Shown here piece after piece: positions 1-11,255 of a stretch of 64,000 nt of DNA. Position 1 is the first letter of the stretch. Each line of letters opens with the position of its first letter. The stretch is from Erpobdella octoculata. Lineage: Eukaryota; Annelida; Clitellata; Hirudinida; Erpobdellidae. The translations under genes and the position numbers were made by a program. Below the pieces are notes generated by a model, which was given only the letters and a program-made list of their open reading frames with translations, made no database searches and was not told where the DNA came from. The stretch is taken from assembly GCA_963978895.1 (NCBI GenBank), contig OZ022244.1, positions 22,041,492-22,105,491 of the forward strand, given 5' to 3'.

Positions 1-52
1 TATATATGTATGTGTGTATGTGTGTGCGTATTTACTAATTTTTTTTATCTAG

Positions 53-87
<35 letters not shown>

Positions 88-419
88 TTTTCCTGATTTT
101 GATTGGTAAGAATGTAAATATTATTTTGTGTATGAATTTTGAGAATCTAGACAGTGTGTTATAAAGTTGAGTGTTCGAGAAGAAAAATAAAAGTTTAAAG
201 AGACGTGCTGCAGAGAGAAATTGGAATTTACAAAAGATTTGTTAGAACCGTGCGAAATTCTACAAAGTGAGAGAATTCAGTTTTATTTGAGTCCAGTTAA
301 AAGATTTATTTTTCAAGGGAGAATAATTAAGTTAAAATAAATTCGAGAAATATTGTGATATAAATAACTTCGACTTTAACGTTACGAATCGCTAGAAAGC
401 ATATTCCTCTACGTTTACA
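1..419 (+). repeat. 5′ LTR (left-truncated by window) of gypsy-type element
   Basis: This stretch is nearly identical to 2,641–3,058, the right part of the 3′ LTR. Both end in TTTACA. The left part of the LTR lies outside the window. The very high similarity between the two LTRs suggests a recent insertion. An internal (TA)n tract differs slightly in length between copies. Confidence 0.9.
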
Positions 420-437
420 TTGGTGACCTCGACGTAT
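420..437 (+). promoter_or_regulatory. Putative primer-binding site of the LTR element
   Basis: TTGGTGACCTCGACG directly follows the LTR end (…TTTACA). A tRNA primer-binding site is expected exactly here in an LTR retrotransposon. I did not assign the tRNA species. Confidence 0.5.
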
Positions 438-519
438 TTACGCATTTTCATACGTAAATATATTTTTTCTGAAGTTGTTTGATCACAAGTGACCGAATTT
501 TTTTTTTCGTTTGTACAAA

Positions 520-2442
520 ATGTCTGACGAGAAATTCATTGCGATGGGACAGGCTCTAGGCTATTCCGGGGAAGATTTAAGGAATTACGTCAAAGAGTTA
601 AAGGATGAAGAAAGAGTTAGGAGATTAGAAGAACGTGAAGAAAAAAAACAAGAACGGGAAGAGCGAGAAAAAAAGGCTCAGCAAGAACGGGAAGAGCGAG
701 AACGGGAACGTGAACACGAAGAGAAGAAGAATCAAGAAGCTAAAGAAGAGCGAGAACGAGAGCGGGAACGGGAACGTGAACACGAAGAGAAGAAGACTCA
801 AGAAGCTAAAGAAGAGCGGGAACGGGAACGTGAAGAGGCAGAGAGACAGAGGCAGCATGAATTGGAATTGAAAAAGCTGGAATTAGAGGCCCTAACGAAA
901 AAAGAGCCAAAGGTAGAGGCAACAAAGATTCCTTATCCAAAGTTTTCTGAAGGTGATGACATCGACGCATTTTTGCTGAGATTTGAGTCATTGGCAAAAG
1001 CCAATGGTCACCCTCAGAAGGATTGGGGAATGCTTCTAGGGTCGTTGCTTAGTGCGAAGACTTTGGAAGTGTTTGGCCAACTTAGCGATAGTCAGATGCA
1101 GGACTACAGAACGGCAAAGGAGGCACTCCTTCGTCGTTTTGGGAAGTCAGCGGAAGACTATCGCATAATGTTTCGAGAGTCAAAGCCTGAACCGGAGGAG
1201 ACCTGGGAACATTATCTAGTGCGGCTAGATAGCCACCTCAGGCGCTGGGTAGATCTCGCGGGCAAACAAAATCTGTTGTTTTTGTTTCTGAAAGAGCAGT
1301 TTTTCGGAAAGTGCCCGGCGGGAATGGTCGAATACTTGTTGGATAAAGAGAGCATAGATGTCAATGAGCTGTGCCTTTGGGTAAACAAGTACAGCCAAGC
1401 CCATCCAGAGAAGAGGTTGGCAAAATTGGACAGCAATAGCAGGATGGGTTGGAACCGGGGTCAGTCGGTCAGTGACGCCAAAATGGTTGAACCTCGCTGC
1501 TACAACTGTCATCAAACGGGGCACATGGCAAGAGAGTGTCGGCAGAGTAGCCCTAGTAATCCTGTACTTTTTCAAACACGGAAAGAGACGACTACGTCAG
1601 CACCATGCAAGGATTCCGGTGTTGTGAATGCATGCGCTGCCATGGTGATGGAAGAAAAAATGGATGAGGTGGAATTGAAGTGTGGATGCATTTTTCCTGT
1701 CATTGCGGATGGTTGTTTGCACTCAGGAGAAAAATTTAAATTAACCAGAGGGTTTGTGAACAGAAAACCGGTAAAAGTTTTGAGGGACACTGGCTGTACT
1801 TCCATAATAGTAAAGGAATCATTAGTGCACCCGCGTCAGATGACCGGAAGAACAAGACCCTGTGTTTTGATCGACGGCACAGTTCGAGTAGCTCCAACAG
1901 CAGTGGTAAAAATCAAAACAGACTGGTTCAGAGGAACTAGAGAGGTGGTCTGCATGAAAAACCTACTTTGCGATCTCGTGCTGGGAAATGTTGAAGGGGT
2001 AAGAGGTTTTGATGCAATGGCGGCAGGAAAACGTTTTGGTCGGAAACCACAGAAATCCGCTTCCAACTACGACAGCACTCAGAGGAATGATCAGGTAAAG
2101 TTTGGAAAATCGTCGGCTAACTCGGAGCTGTATCAAAGCAAGGAAAGAAACACGTCTGCCATTTCAAAAGTAGGAAATAAAGTTGAGGCAAAAGTTCAAG
2201 CTTTGAATCCGCCAAAAGAAAGACCAAGGCTCAATCTTCTGCCTAGAGGCCAACATGGAGGGGTGGGGAAAGTTGGAAAGTTGAATTCGGCAATCTTCGG
2301 AGATGCCCGCCCTGTTGACACAGCACGCAGAGAGATAGAGATTGAGAATAAGTTGAAAGGAAACTATTTCAAAGGCAAGGAGAACATCGGTGCTGACTTT
2401 CTTAGTCGTAAAGAGAGTGACGATGTAATCAAGAAACACTGA
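520..2442 (+). CDS. Gag–protease ORF of internally deleted gypsy-type retrotransposon, with an eIF4B-like segment
   Basis: This is an intact 640-residue ORF; I start it at the ATG at 520 because the upstream in-frame codon is TTG. Order: N-terminal head, a highly charged E/R/K coiled-coil stretch (about residues 25–125), a gag capsid-like region, a CCHC zinc knuckle CYNCHQTGHMAREC (1,498–1,539), and a retropepsin-like domain with catalytic DTG at 1,786–1,794. The reverse transcriptase, most of RNase H and the integrase are absent. In their place is a segment with ERPRLNLLPR (2,218–2,247) and IFGDARPVDTARREIEIE (from 2,293), which closely resembles the conserved region of animal eIF4B. The ORF then resumes with YFKGKENIGADFLSR (2,365–2,409), typical of the gypsy RNase H end. 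It is flanked by near-identical LTRs and has no frameshift. It is probably mobilised in trans by a full-length relative (inference). Confidence 0.88.
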   Translation: MSDEKFIAMGQALGYSGEDLRNYVKELKDEERVRRLEEREEKKQEREEREKKAQQEREEREREREHEEKKNQEAKEEREREREREREHEEKKTQEAKEEREREREEAERQRQHELELKKLELEALTKKEPKVEATKIPYPKFSEGDDIDAFLLRFESLAKANGHPQKDWGMLLGSLLSAKTLEVFGQLSDSQMQDYRTAKEALLRRFGKSAEDYRIMFRESKPEPEETWEHYLVRLDSHLRRWVDLAGKQNLLFLFLKEQFFGKCPAGMVEYLLDKESIDVNELCLWVNKYSQAHPEKRLAKLDSNSRMGWNRGQSVSDAKMVEPRCYNCHQTGHMARECRQSSPSNPVLFQTRKETTTSAPCKDSGVVNACAAMVMEEKMDEVELKCGCIFPVIADGCLHSGEKFKLTRGFVNRKPVKVLRDTGCTSIIVKESLVHPRQMTGRTRPCVLIDGTVRVAPTAVVKIKTDWFRGTREVVCMKNLLCDLVLGNVEGVRGFDAMAAGKRFGRKPQKSASNYDSTQRNDQVKFGKSSANSELYQSKERNTSAISKVGNKVEAKVQALNPPKERPRLNLLPRGQHGGVGKVGKLNSAIFGDARPVDTARREIEIENKLKGNYFKGKENIGADFLSRKESDDVIKKH

Positions 2443-2458
2443 CGCGTTTCTTTTTTCG

Positions 2459-2471
2459 AAGAGGGGGGATA
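2459..2471 (+). promoter_or_regulatory. Polypurine tract
   Basis: AAGAGGGGGGATA lies immediately before the 3′ LTR start TGTAAGATG. This is the expected plus-strand primer site of an LTR element. Confidence 0.7.
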
Positions 2472-2587
2472 TGTAAGATGAAGATAATTCATCTTACGTA
2501 TTTTTCATAGTATTTGTTTATTTTATTTTATTATGTGTGCATTTTATTAGGATTGGATATTTCGTAACAATAAGTCATATATATATG

Positions 2588-2634
<47 letters not shown>

Positions 2635-2693
2635 GTTTTTATATATATGTATGTGTGTATGTGTGTGCGTATTTACTAATTTTTTTTATCTAG

Positions 2694-2724
<31 letters not shown>

Positions 2725-3058
2725 CTTTTTCCTGATTTTGATTGGTAAGAATGTAAATATTATTTTGTGTATGAATTTTGAGAATCTAGACAGTGTGTTA
2801 TAAAGTTGAGTGTTCGAGAAGAAAAATAAAAGTTTAAAGAGACGTGCTGCAGAGAGAAATTGGAATTTACAAAAGATTTGTTAGAACCGTGCGAAATTCT
2901 ACAAAGTGAGAGAATTCAGTTTTATTTGAGTCCAGTTAAAAGATTTATTTTTCAAGGGAGAATAATTAAGTTAAAATAAATTCGAGAAATATTGTGATAT
3001 AAATAACTTCGACTTTAACGTTACGAATCGCTAGAAAGCATATTCCTCTACGTTTACA
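2472..3058 (+). repeat. 3′ LTR of gypsy-type element (587 bp)
   Basis: It begins TGTAAGATG after a polypurine tract and ends TTTACA, so it has TG…CA termini. Its right 418 bp match 1–419. LINE coding sequence (…ALQETWLKEG) starts right after it, so the element sits inside a LINE. The target duplication cannot be tested because the left edge is outside the window. Confidence 0.9.
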
Positions 3059-6000
3059 ATTGCCCTGCAGGAAACATGGCTGAAAGAGGGCAATAACTTC
3101 AGTATTTTAGGATATAATATTGTCAGGCTGGATAGAGGTCGCCATCAAGGAGGAGGGGTCGCAACACTCCTCCGAGAAGGCATCTCATACACCTCGCAAA
3201 CCATAGAACAAAACGAATATGAGTAACTACTTGTGACCATTTCTTCTGAAAAGGGATCAAACATCACCATTATCAATGCATACGTTCCACCAAATGCCAA
3301 TCATCAAACACTGCTAACTACACTGGAAAAGTCATTCAGTTATACCAACTCAATTGTATTAGGTGACTTCAATGCATACTCTGTTGTTTTCGGTGCTGAA
3401 ACTTCAGATAACAGAGGAAAATTAATTGAGAAATTGTTAGATCAGTATGGCCTTGTTGCCCTTTTTTCCGGATCAGGTACCCACCTGACTCCCAGCGGAA
3501 GGACAACTCCTATAGATTTAGCAATGTGCTCTCCTTCTTTATCTCAAAAAGCCTTGTGTAAGGTGTTAGATGAAAATCTGGGCAGTGACCACTACCCGGT
3601 TTTGATCACACTAAAGAAAAAGGTTAATTACGAGGTAAACAACAGAAAGGTATGGAACCTGGAGAAAGCCGATTGGTACAAATACCAACGGCTTTCAACA
3701 GGAATGTTCAATGAACTCCAAACTTTCACAAATGTTGACGAAGCAACAAACCTGTTAACGCAAGGTCTGAACAAAGCAGCCATAGCATCAATACCAACCA
3801 AAAATGGAAGACGATCAGGACTTAGGCCAGTACCATGGTGGAATGATGAATGTGAAAACGCAATCAAAGCAAGAAACAAAGTCTTATACTCACTTCGGAA
3901 AGAGTATACTACGACTGGCTTTGAACGGTATCGAGAACTCAAACAAATCGCACAGAAGATAGTGAGGACAGCAAAAGAGAACCATTGGCGAACATTCTGT
4001 AGCTCTCTTAACTCACACTCTAGTCAGACTACCATGTGGAAAGCGGTGAAAAATATGGTCCACACACATGCAGGTTTTAACGTTCCAGCGCTGAAACTGA
4101 GTGAAAATGAAACCGCTTATTCTGACAAAGACAAAGCGAATGCGTTAGCAACTGCCATCGCAAAAAACTCATCAGACAAAAATCTTGACCTAAGATTTAT
4201 TCAAAGGAAAGAGGCTCTGAAAAGAGAAATTACCTTTACCATCAGATCTGGCTTTTCTTGCGAAAACGACCCACATGATTTAAACACAGAAATTTCCTTA
4301 AAAGAATTTACGGAAGCTCTGATGCAGAGTGCAAACGGCAAATCTCCAGGTCCAGACAATCTCTGCTATGAGATGCTAAGACAAATTGACGAGATAGGTC
4401 TCAATAAGCTCTTGGATCTTATAAACTTATCTTGGTCCAAAGGAGAGGTAGCAAAACTATGGAAGCAATCCATAATTGTTCCGCTACTAAAACCGGGAAA
4501 AAATTCTGCAGACACCAACTCATATCGACCCATTTCCCTAACATCTTCATTGTGCAAGATTACTGATAGAATTATTGCAAATCGGTTAAGGTTCTACCTG
4601 GAGCAAAATAATCTCTTAAATCGTGAACAATCAGGCTTTAGAAAAGGAAGAGGATGCACAGATCACATCCTTAGACTACAAAACGATATTAAACGCTCGA
4701 TGTGGAATAAGGGTGGGACAATGGCGGTCTTTCTGGACTTAGAAAAAGCCTTCGATCTAATGTGGCGAGAGGGGCTTTTGTTGAAGCTTGAAAAGCTTGG
4801 TGTCAGAGGAAAGATTTTAAAATGGATCCATAGCTTCTTGAATAATCGAGAGGCCATGGTTCGTGTGGGATCCACGTTGTCAGACCCGGTATTGTTCGAA
4901 AATGGTACCCCGCAGGGTTCTGTCCTGAGCCCCCTTTTGTTCATTGTTATGATGAGCGACATCCCTTGTCAAGAAATCCATGGAATTCGGACATCTATAT
5001 TTGCGGACGATGTAGCAATATGGATTTCAGGAAAAGACCCACATACTATGCGAAACTGCTTACAGACTCGATTAAACGAAATCCAAACATTCTTCCTCAA
5101 TTGGGGATTCAAACTGTCAACCGAGAAATCGGTAGCAGTCTGTTTTACAAAATACAATGAATTCCGAATAAATTCCCTACCTATTTGTATGGATGACAAA
5201 AAAATCAGCTGGAAGAGCGAAGCTACATTTCTCGGTATAATATTTGACTCAAAATTAACCTGGAAAAAACACATTGATAAGATCGTTGATCGTTGCAAAA
5301 AAAGATTAAATATCATGCGATGCCTAACAGGACAAAGCTGGGGATGCGGCAAAGAAACACTGATGCTTTTCTACCGATGCGCCATACGGTCAGTGATGGA
5401 GTTTGGCTGCGAAGCATTTGACAGTGCATCAGAATCTCAAAAACAAAGACTCGAGAAAATCCAATATAGTGCCTTAAAAACAGCTTGCGGGGCAATGGTT
5501 GGAACCAGTTTGGCCGCTCTACAAATAGAATGAGGAGATCCTCCACTCGATATACGACGAAAGATGTTAATTACAAACCTTGCCACTAAAACCAAGATCA
5601 TTCCAAACCATCCGACAAAAGACGTCTTTGTACCCCCCAGAGGACAAGAAGGGGTTAAATGGCGATGGTTCTTTCACAGAAAAGTGAAAGAAGCTGAACA
5701 TCCAGCAGCCAAAAAAACAGCGGCATTGAACAAAATAGTTGACAAATTCAATCCAGTCCCCTTAACTCCTTCTCTAACTCCACCATGGAAACTTATTCCA
5801 CCTTTTTTTAACGAAGGGCTGGTGGGGTTAAAAAAGATGATCCGTCAATTGTCCAAAGAGCTAAGGAATTGATTGCTACATATACAGATTCGACACATAT
5901 GTACACATATGCATCTAAGATAGACAATGTAGCAGCTGTGGGAATTTATATCCCGGAAAAAGATATGAAAATAGCTAAGAGAGTCACGAATGACGTTAGT

Positions 6001-7182
6001 ATTTATACGGCTGAGCTAACAGCTATAAAATGCGGCTTGGAGTGGATGGCACAACCAGACGGTCCACATAAAATAGCCCTATTTATGGATTCATATAGCT
6101 CTATGATATCATTGAAAAATTCCGCAAATGCTCAAAAATCTGCTCTTGTGGAATCAGTCCTAACACTAGCATCCAACCTCTCAAAAGAAGGGAAAACAAT
6201 TACCCTGATTTGGGTACCTAGCCACGTGGGCATACGTGGAAATGAAATGGCAGACTGCCTTGCCAAAGAAGCCACCAAACATCCCGAAATAGAGATTGAG
6301 ATTATGCCAGAGATATTTGACATAAAAAGAACAATACGCAGAGAGCTTTTGAACGAATGGCAGACCAGATGGGACTCTGCTCAAGAAAGTCGACACTACT
6401 GGTCTCTCGAAAAAAAAGTCTCAAATAAAATTAAATTCAAGACAACAAACAGAAAAAAGGAAGTCATCATTTCCCGACTCCGACTTGGAAAGTGTCGGCT
6501 GAAACAAAATTTGAAGAGAATGAATCTTCATGAAAAATGTAAATGTAAATGTATAACATTAGGGCGCTACTTCGTATATCAATTAATACCCCAGCAGCGC
6601 CGGGAACTGCTAGTGCATATGGGATCACACAGTGTTACCTGCCACCCGCACGTGTCTCCGAAATCGGAATGTGCCGAACCCTATTACATCCCAGTTGTGA
6701 AACTGGTACTCATTCATCGACCAGTGAAGGATGAAAGGCTGAGTTGGCCTGAGCAGTGTGAGTGAATTCCTTGCTCAACGGAATTACGCCTCGCCGTGAC
6801 TGAGATTTGAACCCACGACGGCAGGATGATAGCATAACTGCTTTCACCACTGTGCTATGAGACAGGTTTGTGCGAAACCTGCGGAACAGAGTAAACAATC
6901 GAGCACTGGTTGCTGCACTGCGAAGAAACGACACAACTAGGAATGGAACTTGGGAACTTTTGTAAAAGGAACCAAAAACCAACTACACTCCAAACCATAC
7001 TGAACTCGGAAATATGCCACGACATCATCTATAAATGGATACAAAATAATCCTAAAGAACTGTAAATATAGAGAAAAATTATTTAGTGTAAATAAGTATT
7101 TTTTTTCATTTTGATTTTGTTTTCGCGTCTTAAAACACATGGTGTAAAAGACTATAAACTATAATAAAAAAAAAATAAAAAA
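3059..7182 (+). pseudogene. Degenerate LINE (I/Jockey-like) ORF2: AP endonuclease, RT, RNase H
   Basis: Coding remains run from an endonuclease domain (LGDFNA, GSDHYP) through a reverse transcriptase (SPGPDNLCYEML, YRPISLTSS, SGFRKGRGCTDH, FLDLEKAFD, TPQGSVLSPLLF, catalytic FADD near 5,000) to an RNase H domain (YTDS, TAELTAI, WVPSHVGIRGNEMAD, ~5,869–6,270) and a C-terminal Cys/His region (CETCGTEQTIEHWLLHC, ~6,870–6,920). Breaks: the 5′ part is cut by the LTR element ending at 3,058; a TAA stop lies near 3,223; a TGA at 5,531; a frameshift near 5,820–5,860; and a SINE interrupts it at ~6,538–6,862. It ends in an A-rich tail near 7,165–7,182. The terminal RNase H points to the I supergroup rather than canonical Jockey. 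Not functional. Confidence 0.92.
6538..6862 (-). mobile_element. tRNA-derived SINE inserted in the LINE
   Basis: On the minus strand, an A box TAGCACAGTGG (plus 6,847–6,857) and a B box GGGTTCAAATCTCA (plus 6,801–6,813) have tRNA-like spacing. Downstream come a conserved core and a tail of ATTTAC repeats (plus 6,540–6,560). LINE coding continues on both sides, so the SINE is an insertion. A second, diverged copy lies at 46,050–46,290. The core (GGTACTCATT…GGATGAAAGGC) resembles SINE cores I know from molluscs and other invertebrates. Confidence 0.8.
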
Positions 7183-7265
7183 TATTATTCGTCGATACAG
7201 GCTCGGTTAAATTTTATTGACCAAGTTTTGTGGCAAAAAAAAATTTATTTATTTATTTATATATA

Positions 7266-8022
7266 TACTAGCGGGGTTACCCGGCGTTGCTCGGGGTTTT
7301 CAGAGGTTTTTTATCATTTTTCTCTCTTGCTCCCGTTTCCTTCCCCGCTTGCTCTCCCGTTTCCGTTCCAGCTTGCTCTCCCGTTTCCGTTCCCGCTTGC
7401 TCTTCCGTTTTCGTTCCCGCTCATTTTATTTTTTCCACTCTTTCATAACTTATTTTATCCCGTAAAACGTAAAATAGATTTGCTAAAAGTTGCTTAAAGC
7501 CTTCAAACGTTGTTACATAAACAAAATTTGAATTTTCTTACGCAATTACCTTCGATGGTCGTACATAGGAACTTTTGGCCTGCAAAGTTAAGAAGGGGAA
7601 AAAGTTAAGAAGGTTTGGACTCTTTCTCCTATCCTCCGGCTCAGGGGGCCAAAAAACCTTCCGGGCCAAAAAAGCCTATACATGATCATTGCATAAGTTT
7701 TCGAAGCACTGTTTACAATTGCGTAATAGGCATTACTTGCTAATGGAATTCTTAATATTAAGAAGTCCATGACTTGTTTCCCAGTCTTGCATAATGTGAC
7801 CGATTGCGCGTTATTACAAATTATTAAGAGATATATGGGGCGGGAAAGCGACCGGAATCAGGAAAGTGACCGGGAGCGGGAAAGCGACCGGGAGTGGGAG
7901 AGCAAACGGGAACGGGAAAGCGACCGGGAGCGGGAGAGAAAACGGGGAATTAAACGGGAGCTAGAGAAAAACGATGAAAAAATCTAAAAACGCCCGAGCA
8001 ACGCCGGGTAACCTACTAGTAT
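7266..8022. repeat. Two ACCCGGCGTTGC-family elements head-out (inverted pair)
   Basis: The left end reads CTAGCGGGGTTACCCGGCG at 7,270. The right end, on the minus strand, begins ACTAGTAGGTTACCCGGCG (plus ~8,003–8,021). Each is followed inward by TTGCTCGGG and CTCCCGTTTCCG-like sequence. The plus arm continues with a conserved body (AAACGTAAAATAG…GGTCGTACATAGG) found again at 10,890–11,000. No ORF of its own is convincing; the family looks non-autonomous. Confidence 0.7.
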
Positions 8023-8218
8023 ATATATATAGTTTCCGCTAGCTCACCCGCTCGCTCCTCTCATTTTGTGACTGATTTCAAATTTTTTTTTCTATATATT
8101 TGATTCCCCTTGATTCTCAAGGATGTGTGAAAATTTCATTACGATCGGATGAATGGTGTAGCAATGCATAAAGGACATACATACATACATACATACAAAC
8201 ATTCATTTATATATATAT

Positions 8219-8345
8219 GCTAACGGAGGTACCCGGCGTTGCCCGGGGTTTTTAAAAGGTTTTTCTAATGCTTGTCTCTCTCGCTCCCGTTTCCTTCCCC
8301 GCTTGTTTTCCAGCTCCCGGTCGCTTTCCCGTTTCTGCTTGCTCA
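8219..8345 (+). repeat. 5′ part of another ACCCGGCGTTGC-family element
   Basis: GCTAACGGAGGTACCCGGCG at 8,219 is followed by TTGCCCGGGG and CTCTCGCTCCCGTTTCC, matching the 7,266 copy. It runs straight into the (CATA)n array. Just upstream (8,100–8,190) is the 3′ end of a neighbouring copy, GAATGGTGTAGCAATGCATA, followed by ACAT units. Confidence 0.75.
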
Positions 8346-9016
8346 TACATACATACATACTTACATACATACATGCCTACATAGATACATACACACATAC
8401 ATACATACATACATACATACATACATAGATACATACATACATACATACATACATACATTCATACATACATACATACATACATACATACATACATACATAC
8501 ATACATACATACATACATACATACATACATACATACATACATACATACATACATACATACATACATACATACATACATACATACATACATACATACATAC
8601 ATACATACATACCTACATAGATACATACACACACATACATACTTTGAATGAGCATTCAGTGCCGAAATATTGTAAAAATCACATACATACATACATACAT
8701 ACATACATACATACATACATACATACATACATACATACATACATACATACATACATACATACATACATACATACATACATACATACATACATACATACAT
8801 ACATACATACATACATACATACATACATACATACATACATACATACATACATACATACATACATACATACATACATACATACATACATACATACATACAT
8901 ACATACATACATACATACATACATACATACATACATACATACATACATACATACATACATACATACATACATACATACATACATACATACATACATACAT
9001 ACATACATACATACAT

Positions 9017-9063
<47 letters not shown>

Positions 9064-9272
9064 TACACACACACATACATACATACATACATACATACAT
9101 ACATACATACATACATACATACATACATACATACATACATACATACATACATACATACATACATACATACATACATACATACATACATACATACATACAT
9201 ACATACATACATACATACATACATACATACATACATACATACACACATACATACATACACACATACATACAC
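8345..9272. repeat. (CATA)n / (TACA)n microsatellite, ~0.9 kb
   Basis: An almost pure tetranucleotide array. It is broken once by unique sequence at 8,641–8,682 and once by a (CA)n patch at 9,033–9,058. The long open reading frames across it (Thr-Tyr-Ile-His or Met-Tyr-Val-Cys repeats) are repeat artefacts. Confidence 0.98.
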
Positions 9273-9420
9273 ATTTATGAGGCATTAAGCCATTTGGCAA
9301 CCGGGAAAGACCGTTGACACTTGGAAAGACAAGTTACTTCTCGGATAAACGACAACTTTACGGGTATCAGGCCTGGCTTAGCCGAAGTACAATCCGTTCA
9401 AATGGCGGTTCATCTTATAC

Positions 9421-10573
9421 TACGAAATGATTTCTAGACGCCAAAGAGAAATCAGTCAGCTAAAGAGAGAAAAGAAATTGTTACGAAAGCAGTGGAAAAG
9501 AACCCAGGAAAATGAAAAAGCTGGTCTCGCAGAGCTGCGGCAGAGTTTGGGGCATCGTTTGTCTGCCCTAATGAAGGCCGAGCGTTTTTGGATAAGGAAA
9601 AGAGATCAGAGAAATGCCAGGTTTCCGTTCATCAAAGACCCATTCAAATATGGAAGAACTTTACTGGACCCACCCAAATCAGAAATGCTTCATGCAGACA
9701 AAGCAACGCTCAATGAATATTTTTGGTTTGCATTCCGTGACCCGCGTGGAGATCAGCAGTTAGAAGAATGAACCGATCTAACAGAATGGTTCCAGTTAGA
9801 AGTCGTATTGCCATGGGCTGTTCAATTTCACCCATTCTCTTCGTATTAGCGATGCAGCTGCTTCTGAATGCAGTGGGTTCTCGCGTGGAAGAAGCTTACG
9901 TTGGTAAAGGTATCTTGATGCCATCTGTGAAGGCTTTCATGGATGATACAACTTCGGTTCTAAACAAATGTATCTCAATGCGACGAGCTCTTGATGCATT
10001 CAGCGGGCTGCTATCATGGTGCGGCATGAGTTTCAAGGCAACCAATTCAAGAAGCTTATCTCTGCGACGAGGCAAGATCGACGACAACGTGACGTTTTCA
10101 GTTGCTGGCAACAGGATCCCAACATTGGGAGAAGAACCGGTTAAGAGCCTGGGAAGGTGGTATGACGATTCGCTTAACGACACTGGACGGTGTTCTGAGG
10201 TTCTTCGATCGGCATTTGAAGATATGAAGAAAATTGATGCGGCCCCACTCCAGAGCAGGTTCAAATTGTGGTTACTTCAGTTTGTTCTATTATCGAGATT
10301 GCTGTGGCCTCTATCAATGTATGAGATGAGTTTACTATTAGTAAAAAAGCTAGAAAGGAGGATGAATAAATTTACAAGAAATGGTTGGGTCTGCCTCCGG
10401 GATTTACTTCGGTAATTTTGTACAGCAAGACTGCCAAACTGAGGTTGCCACTGAATTCTTTAGTTGAGGAGTTTAAGATAAACAAGATCCGTACGCAACT
10501 AATGCTGGATAAGTCTTCGGATCAAAGAGTTGTAGAAATGGGACCTCTTGTAAAGACGGTTTTTCGCCTATAA
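9421..10573 (+). pseudogene. Degenerate non-LTR reverse transcriptase fragment
   Basis: An N-terminal piece (9,427–9,771, basic coiled-coil-like, ending …RDPRGDQQ) is followed in another frame by an RT palm and thumb (9,768–10,415): GCSISPILFVLAMQ, AFMDDTTSV (catalytic YMDD-like) and SLGRWYDDSL. It then continues in a third frame (10,385–10,573; LPLNSLVEEFK). The fingers and first half of RT are missing. I recognise this as a LINE RT type common in aquatic invertebrates and fish, but I cannot name the clade. Non-functional. Confidence 0.85.
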
Positions 10574-10779
10574 CTTTTTTATTTTTTGCAATATTATATT
10601 TATTTTTACACCATTATATTTCTTTCTTAAATACCTTTCTAACGATCTATAGCACAACCCCAATGCACGAAATTTGTTTTGCACCATAGTTCGGGCATCC
10701 AGCTGCGCAGCCAACTTCTGTCTCATAAAAATGAGAGGTTCTTCTTCTGAAGACCTTCGGCGACGAAAGCTCGCAAAGA

Positions 10780-11251
10780 GTTATAACACACACACACATA
10801 CATACATACACACATACATACATACTCCCGTTCCCATTCCCGCTCGCGCTCATTTTCTCCTTTCCACTCTTTCCTAACTTCTTTTAGCCCATAAAACGTA
10901 AAATAGTTTTGCTAAAAGTTGTTTGAAGCCTTCAAACGTTGTTACGTAAACTAAATTTGAATTTTATTACAAAAATTACCTTTGATGGTCGTACATAGGT
11001 ACTTTCGGCCTGAAAAGTTTTTTAGCCTACCTGAGTTGGGAGTCCAAACATTCTTAACATTCATTCCCTGTATGAAAACTACCTCCTTGCCAAATTTCAT
11101 CAAGATCGCTCTCCCGCTCCGCTCATTTTGTGACCGATTTCAATTTTTTTCACAAAAACCTACCATTGCCTCTCAATCTTGTGTAAAAATTGCACTACGA
11201 TTGAATGAATGGTGTAGCAATGCATAAAAGACGTCTATACTTACATACATA

Positions 11252-11255
<4 letters not shown>
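10780..11255 (+). repeat. ACCCGGCGTTGC-family element, body and 3′ end with ACAT tail
   Basis: After (ACAC/ACAT) units at 10,787–10,825 it shows CTCCCGTTCCC, TTTCCACTCTTTCCTAAC, AAAACGTAAAATAG and GGTCGTACATAGG. It then has TTTCATCAAGATCG and the 3′ end GAATGGTGTAGCAATGCATA followed by TACATACATAC. The body closely follows the copy at 7,430–7,600. Confidence 0.75.

Noticed and set aside
625..858. Minus-strand Phe/Leu-rich frame
   Set aside because: Shadow of the charged coiled-coil coding region of the gag ORF.
8272..9300. Long Thr-Tyr-Ile-His and Met-Tyr-Val-Cys open frames
   Set aside because: They are translations of a (CATA)n array in every frame on both strands; no composition or start signal supports coding.
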